From positions 29,308 through 93,307 of the forward strand of contig NZ_BCYX01000020.1 in NCBI RefSeq assembly GCF_001598415.1: a DNA stretch of 64,000 bases, in the 5' to 3' direction. This DNA comes from Sphingomonas mali NBRC 15500. Its GTDB lineage: Bacteria; Pseudomonadota; Alphaproteobacteria; Sphingomonadales; Sphingomonadaceae. Both the position numbers and the translations under genes were made by a program. Below, in pieces: positions 34,879-43,955 of the stretch (its first letter is position 1; each line of letters begins with the position of its first letter). Below the pieces are notes generated by a model. It searched no databases. It saw only the letters and a program-made list of their open reading frames with translations, and had not been told where the DNA came from.

Positions 34879-36795
34879 TCAGGCGGCGAGGCGCTTGGGC
34901 TCGATGCCCTGCGTTGCAGGCTTGAGGAAATGCTGTTTCCACATTTCGTGGATGAACGGCTGCCACAAATTCCAGCCGAGCCCGAGATCGCCGGCGCGGA
35001 TGCGGTCGAGCACCTTGAGCCACCATTTCTGGTCCCAGATCTCGGACTGGCGGAACGAGCTCGAGGTCAGCGTATCCTGCATCAGCTCGAGGAAGCCGGG
35101 CGAGGTGAACCACAGATCTTGCGGCGGGCGGAAACCCTGCTTGTTCCAGCGTGTCGCGATCGCCTCGGGCAGGAATTCGCGCAGGCCCTCCCGGATCGGG
35201 CGCTTGGTCTGGACGTTGCCCATGATCAGCTCGGGCGGCAGCGACAGGACGAATTCGGACAGGCGATGATCGCAGAAGGGCAGGCGCACCTCGCGCGAAT
35301 GCGCCATCGAATTGCGGTCGCCATAGCGCAGCAGAGTGGTCAGAAAACGCTCGAAACTGTCCTCGTAGAGCGCGTCGCGCAGCGGATCGCCGCTGCCCAG
35401 ATCCTGGCGCGCGGTATGTTCGGACACCGCCTCGCTATAGCCGGGCTTGAGCCCGAAGCGAATGTCGGAGCCGCGGTTGAGCATGTGCGCGAGCGCGTGG
35501 CGCAGCCGCTGCGGCACCGCGGACTTCATTCGCATCGCGCGGTCCATTTGCGCGGCCGGGTAGCGCCGCTCGATCTCGGGCAGCTCGCGCGCCAGCCGCG
35601 CGGTCTCGCCGCGCGCCTTGAGCGAGCGAATGTAGAAGGCGAAATATTGCTCGTAGCCGCCCATCAGTTCGTCGGCGCCCTGGCCGTCGAGCAGCACGGT
35701 GACGTTGTGCTCCTTGGCGAGGCGGAACACGCACCATTGCGCGAACTGGCTCGACGATCCGACCGGCAATTCGTTGTGCCACATGAAGCTGGGCAGATCG
35801 GCGATGAAGCGGTCGACCGTCGGCTCGACGATATGGCTGACGACGCCCGAGGCGTTCACCACCATCTCGGCGAAATGCCATTCGTCGGCTGGCGTGCCCG
35901 GAAACCGGCCGGTGAAGGTGTGATAGACCGCGTCGGGACCGAGCAGATGCCGGACTGCACCGACGATCGCCGAGGAATCGAGTCCGCCCGACAGGCACGA
36001 CCCGACCTCGACGTCCGAGCGCATGCGGATGCGCACCGAATCGACGAACAGGTCACGGAATTCCGCCATCGCGTCCTTCGGATCGGCGAAGCTGCGCTGA
36101 CGCGTCAGGTCGATGTCGAAATAGCGCCAAGTCTTGCGCTCGAGCGTGGCACAATTGACCACCATCGCCTCACCGGGAAGCAATTGCTCGATCGCGGTGA
36201 AGACGGTCTGGCGCTGGCGGTCGGCGCTCGATCCGGGCTGGCAGGTTTCGGTGACGACGCGCAATTCGTCGTGGTCGTGCGGGACGCCCGGCAAGGCGAG
36301 CAGCGCTTTATATTCCGACCCGAAGGCGAAGAAGCGGTCGCCCATCGTGTAGAGGAACGGTTTTTCGGCATGGCGATCGCGCGCGCATAGCATCATCCGC
36401 TGGCCGCGATCGTACAGTGCCAGCGCGAACATGCCGTTGAGCTTCGTCAGCACGCCCACGCCCCAGGCGCGATAACCCTCGATGATGACTTCGCTGTCGC
36501 TTGCCGACTGGAAGGTCACGCCGGCGGCGATCAACTCGTTCCTGAGTTCGACATAATTGTAGATTTCGCCGTTGAAGATCAGCACGAACCGGCCATCGGC
36601 CGAGTGCATCGGCTGGTCGCCGGCATGGCTGAGGTCGATGATCGACAAGCGGCGATGGCCGAACCAGATATTGGCGTCCGAATCGTGCCAGCTATTGTCG
36701 CCGTCGGGACCGCGATGCGCGATTAGGTCGAGCGCGGCGTGCGCGCGCCCGCGGTCGATCGGATCCTTCGACACCAGCCCCAGGATACCGCACAT
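34879..36795 (-). CDS. asnB: Asparagine synthase (glutamine-hydrolysing), AsnB-type amidotransferase
   Basis: 638 residues. Starts MCGILGLVS with the N-terminal nucleophile Cys, followed by RGPDGDNSW, GHRRLSIIDLS, FNGEIYNYVELR, and the synthetase loop CLSGGLDSSAIVG. Intact glutaminase and ATP-binding parts distinguish it from the lasso cyclase at 9611. AGGAG lies eight nt before the ATG. In EPS loci such enzymes often amidate uronic acids of the repeat unit; making free Asn is the alternative. Confidence 0.9.
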   Translation of the reverse strand: MCGILGLVSKDPIDRGRAHAALDLIAHRGPDGDNSWHDSDANIWFGHRRLSIIDLSHAGDQPMHSADGRFVLIFNGEIYNYVELRNELIAAGVTFQSASDSEVIIEGYRAWGVGVLTKLNGMFALALYDRGQRMMLCARDRHAEKPFLYTMGDRFFAFGSEYKALLALPGVPHDHDELRVVTETCQPGSSADRQRQTVFTAIEQLLPGEAMVVNCATLERKTWRYFDIDLTRQRSFADPKDAMAEFRDLFVDSVRIRMRSDVEVGSCLSGGLDSSAIVGAVRHLLGPDAVYHTFTGRFPGTPADEWHFAEMVVNASGVVSHIVEPTVDRFIADLPSFMWHNELPVGSSSQFAQWCVFRLAKEHNVTVLLDGQGADELMGGYEQYFAFYIRSLKARGETARLARELPEIERRYPAAQMDRAMRMKSAVPQRLRHALAHMLNRGSDIRFGLKPGYSEAVSEHTARQDLGSGDPLRDALYEDSFERFLTTLLRYGDRNSMAHSREVRLPFCDHRLSEFVLSLPPELIMGNVQTKRPIREGLREFLPEAIATRWNKQGFRPPQDLWFTSPGFLELMQDTLTSSSFRQSEIWDQKWWLKVLDRIRAGDLGLGWNLWQPFIHEMWKQHFLKPATQGIEPKRLAA

Positions 36796-36805
36796 GCTTC
36801 GTCTC

Positions 36806-37777
36806 CTATCGCGCCGGTAGCCCGCCGAGTAGCGAGCGGCCGAGCGGCACCAGGTCGCGCAGATTGGCGCGGATCGCCTCGGCCGGCGCGGCGCCGCCCA
36901 GCGATCCGGATAATGACTTGAGGTCGGAGGCGAGATCCAACCCCAGGCCGGCGATCGCCGCTTGGTGACGGCGCAGGATCGTCGCGGCGAAATCGACATA
37001 GCCGAGAGCGGCGGTGAGGATGACCAGCTTGGCCGCCTGGGTCGCGTCGGTCACCTGGCGGAAGTCGCGGATCGCGATGAGGTCGCCCTGCGCCAGCACC
37101 GGCTTGGAATAAGGCAGGCCGGCCTTGGTCCGATAGGGGTGGCCCGCGAGGCGCTTGGCGCGCCAGCGTTGCACCGCGATCAGGTCGAGGATCAGGAAGC
37201 CGCTATCGGTCAACAGCTTGGCGACGTCCCAGCCGAGCGGCTGGCCGGTGCGCTGTTCGAGGAACGATACCTCGACCCGCAGCGCCAAGGTGGTTTCGAG
37301 ATAGCGCGTCGCGTGTTCGAGGATCGCGCCTTCGGCGCCCTCGACGTCGATCTTGACATAATCGGCGGTCGGCAGCGTGCCCTCGGCGAGCAGGCCGTCG
37401 AGCGTGCGCGTATCGACCGCGATCGAGCGGTCGATGCTGTGCTGTTCGGACACACCGAACCACTCGATCATCTCTTCATTGTGCGGGAGCAACGAGGCAC
37501 TCGCCGGCGACGGCGGGATGTGGAGGGTCGCGGTGCCATCGATTCCGCCCACTGCGGCAGCGATCACGCGCCGGACTTTCCACGGCTTGGGATCGCCGCC
37601 TTGTAGCGCCGCGGCCTCGGCCGGCTCCGGCTCGAACCCGATCATCTCGGTCGCCCAGGCAAGCGGCAGCATCGCCGCATCGAGCCCGCCGCGCGCTCCG
37701 ATATCGACCGCAGCGAACCCCGTGCTCTCACAGAAACGCGCCGCGCTCAACGATCGGAACTGGTCTTGGGCACTCAT
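36806..37777 (-). CDS. FkbM-family methyltransferase
   Basis: 323 residues. SAM motif GFAAVDIGARGGLDAAMLPL, then EMIGFEPEPAEAAAL, DYVKIDVEGAEGAILEHATR (canonical FkbM KIDVEGxE) and a helical C-terminal tail. The ATG at 37777 lies two bases after the wzx stop, so it is coupled; an in-frame extension upstream is unlike the family. Probably O-methylates a sugar of the EPS repeat. Confidence 0.85.
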   Translation of the reverse strand: MSAQDQFRSLSAARFCESTGFAAVDIGARGGLDAAMLPLAWATEMIGFEPEPAEAAALQGGDPKPWKVRRVIAAAVGGIDGTATLHIPPSPASASLLPHNEEMIEWFGVSEQHSIDRSIAVDTRTLDGLLAEGTLPTADYVKIDVEGAEGAILEHATRYLETTLALRVEVSFLEQRTGQPLGWDVAKLLTDSGFLILDLIAVQRWRAKRLAGHPYRTKAGLPYSKPVLAQGDLIAIRDFRQVTDATQAAKLVILTAALGYVDFAATILRRHQAAIAGLGLDLASDLKSLSGSLGGAAPAEAIRANLRDLVPLGRSLLGGLPAR

Positions 37778-37779
37778 GA

Positions 37780-39120
37780 CTAGGTCGATTCCTGGTTCTT
37801 GCGATCGGCCGCCGCTTGGATCGAGACGGCCACGGTAATGAGGACGGCCGTTATCACCCAAGCGAGTAGCTGGATATAGCCCAGAGCAATCCCTCGCAGC
37901 CCGGGAGCAAACCACATCGTCCCTCCGACGATGATCAACGTGTAAGGCACGAACAGCAGGCACTGTGTCCACATCCGTCCGGTGGCGACCAGATATTGCT
38001 GGTGGACATTGCAATAGACGGTTGGCACCAGGACGATCAGGAACAGCCCGAAGAGGAACGCCTGGCCGTGAAAGTCGCGGCCGTAGAGTTTGAGGATGAA
38101 GCTCGAAAACAGGATCACCAGGACCGAGAAGACCAAAGCGATACCGACATTGAGAATCATGTTGTAGCGTTGCAGCCGCTGAGTCTGGCTATGGTCGTCC
38201 TGGCCGATATAACGGCCTAGCATCGGCAGCAGCGCGCTGGCCAGCGACGCCATCACCACCAGGATCGGCGAGCGCCATTGCAGCCCGGTGTTGATCACCG
38301 CCAAATCGCGCAGGCCATAGGGGCTGCGGGTGAGATAGTAATTGCCGATCCACATGGCGATGCCCTGCGCGAAAGCGAGCGTCCCGCTTGGCAACGAGAA
38401 TTGCAGGATGACTGACCCTTGGCGAATCGCTTCGCGGAAATTGCTATGCGCGACGAGCCGGTCGCTAACGGATCGCGCAGGAATCGCGACGGCCAGCCAG
38501 CGCAGCGCGGCGCTTCCAGCGAGCACGATCATCACCGGCGTCAGCCCAGGGCTCAGCCGTGCGACGACGATCAGCACCACGACACTGATGATGGCGGTCG
38601 AGAGCCGCGCGATCGCCAAGGTACGGAAGCGCTCGTTCGCCTGGAGCAAGGTGTCGTTGAGCCCGGCCTGGATCGAGGCCATCAACAGGATCGCGCCAAG
38701 GATCAGCGGCCAAGCGTAGCCGGGGGCGGCAAACAGCCAGGCAGAAAGCGGGTTGGCAAACAGCAAGGCGATCGCCAGCATCAGACCGGTTGTCGCCGCG
38801 GTCAGACGGCGGCCCAACAAGACAACGGCGCCCGCTCGTTCGGGCTCGCGAGCCTGGTAGCGGGAGACGAAATAGATGATCGCATAGGGCAATTGCAGGC
38901 CGACCAGCGGGGTCAGCAAACTGATCGTCGAGAACAGCAACGCATATCGCCCATAATTCTCGATCCCGATCGCGCGCGCGATCATCACCGTTTGGACCAG
39001 CGCGGCGGCGCGCTCGATCAACGACGAGGCAAATAGCCAGCCGGCGCCGCGCAGCCATGCCGCGATCGGGCTGTCGCTCAGCCAGTACGTCGTACTGAGG
39101 AGTTTGCGGACGGCGTTCAT
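37780..39120 (-). CDS. wzx: Oligosaccharide repeat-unit flippase (Wzx-like)
   Basis: 446 residues with about 12-14 helices and MATE/MOP-type pattern: GWLFASSLIERAAALVQTVM near the N-terminus, IGIENYGRYALLFSTISLLT, and paired helix blocks throughout. It moves lipid-linked repeat units across the inner membrane for Wzy polymerisation. Its ATG overlaps the stop of the upstream glycosyltransferase gene. Confidence 0.88.
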   Translation of the reverse strand: MNAVRKLLSTTYWLSDSPIAAWLRGAGWLFASSLIERAAALVQTVMIARAIGIENYGRYALLFSTISLLTPLVGLQLPYAIIYFVSRYQAREPERAGAVVLLGRRLTAATTGLMLAIALLFANPLSAWLFAAPGYAWPLILGAILLMASIQAGLNDTLLQANERFRTLAIARLSTAIISVVVLIVVARLSPGLTPVMIVLAGSAALRWLAVAIPARSVSDRLVAHSNFREAIRQGSVILQFSLPSGTLAFAQGIAMWIGNYYLTRSPYGLRDLAVINTGLQWRSPILVVMASLASALLPMLGRYIGQDDHSQTQRLQRYNMILNVGIALVFSVLVILFSSFILKLYGRDFHGQAFLFGLFLIVLVPTVYCNVHQQYLVATGRMWTQCLLFVPYTLIIVGGTMWFAPGLRGIALGYIQLLAWVITAVLITVAVSIQAAADRKNQEST

Positions 39121-40314
39121 CGCGGTCGTGCCAGCACGGTATCGATCCCGCGATGGACGCCGGCCACGCTCGCCTTGATGTCGAGTTCGTCGAGAATCTC
39201 GAGCGCGCGCGCGCCCATCGCTGAACGGCGAGCGTCGTCGCCGGCCAACTCGTCGATCAGGCCGGCCAAGGCGGAGGTGTCCGCACAGGGAAAAATCAGC
39301 GCATTCTCGCCCGGCCGCGCGATGTCGGTCGGGCCGGCAGCGCCGACGCGATCGCTGAGCAGCATCGGCAACCCGATGCACGCGCTCTCCGAGCAGATCA
39401 ACGGATGCGGGTCGGCTTGCGACGGGTGCACCAGCATATCGGCGGCGGCGTAGAGCACGGGGAGCTTGTCGGCATTGACGAACCCGGCGAAGCACGTGTT
39501 GATCCCGGTTTGGGCAGCGCACGGCTTGGTCGGCTCCATCTGCTCGCCATTACCTGCGAGCAGCGCGATGACCTTGCGGCCCATGGTTTGCGCCAGCACC
39601 TTGATCAGATCGACCGGCATTTGCGAGTCGAGAGCTTGCCGACGAACAAGGCGACGATTGCATCGTCGGAGATGTCGAAAGTGCGGCGCGCCTCGGCCCA
39701 CAACGCGGCGCGGTTGGCCTTGGCCGCGCGATAAGTGGTCTCATCGACGGTGGACGGCCAACGGAAGATATGGTCGCGCGGTGCGCCGTAATAGACATAG
39801 AAATCGGTGTTGCAGCCGCCGGCCGACAGAAAGGCCGAATAGCAGCGGAAAATCTGGCAGACGACGATCTCCTTGGTCATCCTCGTGGCGGCGGCGCGCT
39901 CGCGCGGCAACTCACTGTCCCCGATCGACATCAGCGGCACCTTGTTACGCCGACACCAGCAGATCGCGCGATGGACATTGGCCTGGGCATGACCATAGAC
40001 GAGAACGACATCGAAACCGAACGCCTTCAGTCGCGCGGCGATTTGGGGCGAGCTTGACTCCCAGACACTCGACTGCCCGTTAACCGGCACCTCACCCAGG
40101 AATTCGTGGCGATAGTCCCCGAGCATGTCCATGTTCCAGCTGATTTCGGATTGCATCTCCTTCTCGAAATACGACTTCGCCCCGAGCGGCATGTCGTAAA
40201 GGACTTGGAGGTCGATCCCCGGATCGGTCGCTAATGCGTGATAGGGGGGACGAGATGCTGGGTCGGGTGCGTGACAACGATTGCAAGTCGTTCGGGCGCG
40301 GGGCGCGTGGGCAT
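39117..40314 (-). pseudogene. Glycosyltransferase with two frameshifts
   Basis: The N-terminus (MPTRPAPERLAIVVTHPTQH, LVPP) starts at ATG 40314. The frame is lost at a C-run (minus strand; G6 at 40244-40249 on +), where one extra C would restore YHALATDPGIDLQVLYD. The middle reads through to FVGKLSTRK, then a second shift at an A-run (40244-type error; T3 at 39620-39622 on +) is needed to reach MPVDLIKVLAQTMGRKVIAL and the C-terminal HPSQADPHPLICSESACIGL. All parts match one GT4-type enzyme. Either two natural single-base deletions or assembly errors explain it. Confidence 0.72.
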
Positions 40315-40322
40315 GCGGGCTC

Positions 40323-41089
40323 AGGCCATTTTTGCGCTTGAGTATCACGACGAGGCCGTGGCGGTCGATCAAATCGAAGCGGCCGGTCGCCTGGAGTGCG
40401 GCGATCAGATCCTCGTGGCTGCAGTTGCCTGGGCTATCGTACTTCTCCAACGCGATCATTCGCGCGCTTGCGAGCGCCTCTAGACCGTTCTTGAGGATGC
40501 GCCACTCGACTCTCTCGATGTCACTGACCGACGCGAAATTACTGAGGTTGTGGCGCTCGATCAACTGGCTCAAAGTGCGGGCTGGCACCCCGATCGTCGG
40601 CGGCGATCCGGCATCTGGGGTGACGCGGCCGCTAACAGAGCGTTCGCCCATCGCGAACGACATCGTCTTGTCCGAATCGCAGCGAATCGCCATCTCGATC
40701 ACCTCGACATTGGCCTGACAATAATTGATCGCGACGTTGCGGCGTAGCGCCTGAGCGAGGCGCGGGCCGGCTTCGACGATGAACTGGCGGCGGGCGGGAT
40801 CGACGCGGCGGCGGATCGTGCAGCTAATCACACCCAGGCCGCTGCCGAGTTCGATAATGTCGCAATCGGTTGGCACATAGCGGCGGACGATGGGATATTC
40901 GCCCGATTCATAGCCTTGGAGCAGCAACGCTGCCTTGATCTTGGGAGTGACGACCCGGCTCGGCTTGTCGACCGTCAACCTGCGATCCGGAATGCGGTCG
41001 CCCAGCACACGCGCAGCGATGACCCCGGTCCAGCGATTGGCTAGGAGCGGCCCGACGAAGCGCTTGGCGTGAGTGGCGAGGCCGCTCAC
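40323..41089 (-). CDS. FkbM-family methyltransferase, 3' end disturbed by homopolymer
   Basis: About 255 residues. SAM-type block CDIIELGSGLGVISCTIRRR, QFIVEAGPRLAQALRRNV, and SVSDIERVEWRILKNGLEAL (a DIEGxE variant) give an FkbM-like enzyme. GTG start at 41089 overlaps the upstream TGA. As sequenced, the frame runs past the expected end into the next gene; one fewer A in the A5 run (T5 at 40329-40333 on +) gives KRKMA and a TGA six nt before the downstream ATG, the arrangement expected. The end coordinate given assumes that. Confidence 0.68.
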
Positions 41090-42258
41090 GCGCGCTCGCC
41101 CTTGGGTGAAGTGTGCATAGCGGTCAAGGCGAGGAACAGCCGCGCTATGTCGGCACGTGCGGTCGAACCGGTGACGAAACGGTCGGCCATCGCTCGCGCG
41201 CCAGCGCGCCATTGGGCATAATCGGCCCGGCTCATCGCGGCAAGGCGGTCAATCGCCGCGGCGAGCGCGGCCGGATTGGGAAGCGGGATGTCGAACCCAG
41301 CCTTGGCCGCTTCCAAATCCTGCCACGGTGTGCGGTCGCCGATCAGCACCGGCGTGCCGGCGCATAATGCCTCGAAGATCGCGTGCCCGAAATTCTCCGA
41401 GCGCGACGGCATGAACATCAGCTCCTTCCTAGCCATCGCTGTGGGCACGGCGTCGTTGGTCAGTTCGCCGTCGCGATGCGCGGTGACGTTGGCGGGGAGA
41501 GCGGCGATCAATTGCTCGCAGCGTGCCCAATACGCGGGATCGCTGACCGGACCGTAGATGGAGAAGTCGACCCGCTCCGTCACCAGCGCGAGCGCTTCGA
41601 GTGCGACGTCCAGCCCCTTTACCGGCGAGATGCGGCCGAGAAAGGCGAGCCGGAAGAGATTGCCCGGCTTGTAGGGTGGCAGCGGGAAGAGCGGACGGAC
41701 ATTCGTGATCCGCTCGACGCGGTTGCTCGGGAAGAGTTTGCGTGTGTCGGCCTCCTCCTCCTCGCTGGTGACGTGAAAAGTGACCTGTTTGGCAAAGCCT
41801 AGCAGCCGGACCAGCGCCATATAAAGGCCCTTGCGCGCGTTCTTGAGGCCAAGCGCGCCCGACGAGAATTCGCCGCGTGGGGAGATCACGACGGGCGTGT
41901 GCGGTGCCCTGCCGAAGCGCCGGGCGAGCATCGCCGGGATGGTGAATTCGCGGTCGAAAAAGCCGTTGACGTATAGCAGGTCGTGCGGCGTGTTGTGGAG
42001 CAGATCGGCGAGGCCCTCCGCGCCCGTCGGTCCGACGGTCAGATACTGGATCTTCGCCCAGCCAAGGTCGCGCCATTCATTGTTGGCTACCATCGGCTCG
42101 GTCGCGCCGAACGGGCGGTCGCGCGCGATGAGGAAGAAGTCGACCTGGTTCGACAGGCTTTCGCACATTGCCTTGACGCTGAGGTTCGGGCCGGCGGATT
42201 CGTGTCCGGGCCAGAATGCGCCGATCAGGATGATGACTTTGGGTTTCACCGTCGCCAT
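41086..42258 (-). CDS. Glycosyltransferase family 4
   Basis: 390 residues, GT-B. N-terminal VIILIGAFWPGHESAGPNLS, VVISPRGEFSSGALGLKNAR, FRLAFLGRISPVKGLDVALE, and MPSRSENFGHAIFEALCAGT (ENFG(x)7E donor-binding motif). The ATG at 42258 overlaps the end of the GT2 gene by 13 nt. Part of the continuous minus-strand EPS operon. Confidence 0.87.
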   Translation of the reverse strand: MATVKPKVIILIGAFWPGHESAGPNLSVKAMCESLSNQVDFFLIARDRPFGATEPMVANNEWRDLGWAKIQYLTVGPTGAEGLADLLHNTPHDLLYVNGFFDREFTIPAMLARRFGRAPHTPVVISPRGEFSSGALGLKNARKGLYMALVRLLGFAKQVTFHVTSEEEEADTRKLFPSNRVERITNVRPLFPLPPYKPGNLFRLAFLGRISPVKGLDVALEALALVTERVDFSIYGPVSDPAYWARCEQLIAALPANVTAHRDGELTNDAVPTAMARKELMFMPSRSENFGHAIFEALCAGTPVLIGDRTPWQDLEAAKAGFDIPLPNPAALAAAIDRLAAMSRADYAQWRAGARAMADRFVTGSTARADIARLFLALTAMHTSPKGERA

Positions 42259-43169
42259 GCGATTCCCGTTTCGGTGATGCGGTAGCGCTCGGCGAGATAG
42301 TGCGGGAATTCCTCGATTGAGTTGGCCGCGATCCACGACCTCGCCTCGTCGATCTTGGCGTCCATCAGCACGAAGAACCAGAAACCGTGGAGGAAATGCC
42401 ACACGAAGCCGAGCCGCCCGTCGAGAAAGCCGAGCAGCAGAAAATAGCGCCGGATGAAGTAGAGTACCGCGCGGAGATAGAGCGGCGCACCACCATAGAG
42501 TTTGCGCAAGCGACGGCGCTTTCTAGCTGAGGAGGAGAGCCGGCCGTCTTCCTCGGCGATAAGCCCGTACTCGCGCGCGATGAAGTCTATCATCTGGCGC
42601 GTAGCATAACCGTTATGCTTGTCGGTCCACCAGCCGATGTCCTTGAGGCTTGCATCGACCAAGTCGCCGCCGGTCAGCCGCTCCGCATGACCGCGCGTGA
42701 TCAGCAGCCGCTCGTCCATCCAGCGCTGTTCCATCCGTCCGGCATCGGGACGCCACAGCCGGGTAAGCCAGGTGCGGTAATAGCCGCCCCAGCGGATGAA
42801 CTTGCCCTTGAACAGAACCTTCAATTTGACGTCGAGCGCGGTGACGTCGGCGGACAAGGCGGGGAGCTTGGCCCTGATCTCGTCGATCAGCGCGGGCTCG
42901 AGATATTCGTCGCAATCGACCCGAATGATCCAGGCGCTATCGATCGGGATCGTGTCGAGCGCCCATTGCAGCTGCGCCGCCTGGTTGGTGAAGGCATGCT
43001 GGTAGACTTCGCCGCCCTTTTCACGCGCGATCTCCACCGTACGATCGGTCGAGAAGCTGTCGATCACGATCATCCGCTCGACCAGCGGCGCGATGCGGCC
43101 GAGGCAGCGGCCGATATGGACCTCTTCGTTGAACGACAGGATCAAGGCGGTGATGGTGGCGCAGGTCAA
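42246..43169 (-). CDS. Glycosyltransferase family 2
   Basis: 307 residues. GT-A fold: TALILSFNEEVHIGRCLGRI, MIVIDSFSTDRTVEIAREKG and IIRVDCDEYLEPALIDE, where the DCDE block is the metal-binding DxD region. The C-terminal part has two amphipathic/hydrophobic helices (LYLRAVLYFIRRYFLLLGF) that may dock on the membrane. Start is TTG at 43169 with only a weak ribosome site, so it may depend on coupling to the FkbM gene 21 nt upstream. Confidence 0.85.
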   Translation of the reverse strand: MTCATITALILSFNEEVHIGRCLGRIAPLVERMIVIDSFSTDRTVEIAREKGGEVYQHAFTNQAAQLQWALDTIPIDSAWIIRVDCDEYLEPALIDEIRAKLPALSADVTALDVKLKVLFKGKFIRWGGYYRTWLTRLWRPDAGRMEQRWMDERLLITRGHAERLTGGDLVDASLKDIGWWTDKHNGYATRQMIDFIAREYGLIAEEDGRLSSSARKRRRLRKLYGGAPLYLRAVLYFIRRYFLLLGFLDGRLGFVWHFLHGFWFFVLMDAKIDEARSWIAANSIEEFPHYLAERYRITETGIAWRR

Positions 43170-43190
43170 ATCACGAATCCGCGCCGAGCA

Positions 43191-43955
43191 TCATCGAGCA
43201 GCCGGGATTGCGAGCAGGTTGCACGTCCACGCAGAAGCGGGCACGCGATGCTCTGGAGGACAGTCGCCGTTGAACAGCTCGTATCCCGCCGCCAGCAGTG
43301 TGGCGCTGGCCTCGGGCCAGGTCGTGCGGTTCACTTCGATGAGAATGATCGGCTTCGCTTCCGCCAGCACGCGGCGAGCTCCGGCTAGGAGCAACAGCTC
43401 CGCGCCCTCGATGTCCACTTTCAGGAATCCAGGGGGCGGAAAATCGACCAGCAGGGTGTCGAGCGCTAGCATCGGCACCGTCATTACCTCCCGCGTCTTA
43501 CCATGTTGCGAACTGACGATGGCACCCTCAATCCCGCTGGTCGATCGCCCGCGCCCTGCGATACGGAGGCGGGCAATCCCGTCCCGGTCGCCGATTGCCG
43601 CGCCGACGATTTCGACATCGAGATCTGCATTGGCCGGCAGCGCATTAGTGCGGCGAAGCAGACGAGCGAGGAAGGGATCCGGTTCGACCCCGACGACCTT
43701 GGTGCGCGAGAGATGGGCGGTCGGATAGGCGAACACACCGACATTGGCGCCGATGTCCCAAGCGACCATGCCTGGTGTGATGAAGTGTTCGATGATCGCG
43801 AGCAGCCCCGGCTCGAACGCCGCCATCCCCGGCTTGAGCCATCGCAATGCGGCATCGGGTGAGACGACCAGAGGACGGTTGCCGTAGCGCGCCGACATAT
43901 GCCGCGTGAGAGTACGGTTCCGTGATGCCAATTCGATCAGTCGGCGCAGGGTCAT
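43191..43955 (-). CDS. FkbM-family methyltransferase
   Basis: 254 residues. SAM motif MVAWDIGANVGVFAYPTAHL, KVVGVEPDPFLARLLRRT, and FLKVDIEGAELLLLAGARRV (canonical KVDIEGAE). Ends in a short basic tail. The ATG overlaps the preceding TGA (ATGA). Sugar O-methylation of the EPS is the likely role. Confidence 0.86.
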   Translation of the reverse strand: MTLRRLIELASRNRTLTRHMSARYGNRPLVVSPDAALRWLKPGMAAFEPGLLAIIEHFITPGMVAWDIGANVGVFAYPTAHLSRTKVVGVEPDPFLARLLRRTNALPANADLDVEIVGAAIGDRDGIARLRIAGRGRSTSGIEGAIVSSQHGKTREVMTVPMLALDTLLVDFPPPGFLKVDIEGAELLLLAGARRVLAEAKPIILIEVNRTTWPEASATLLAAGYELFNGDCPPEHRVPASAWTCNLLAIPAAR

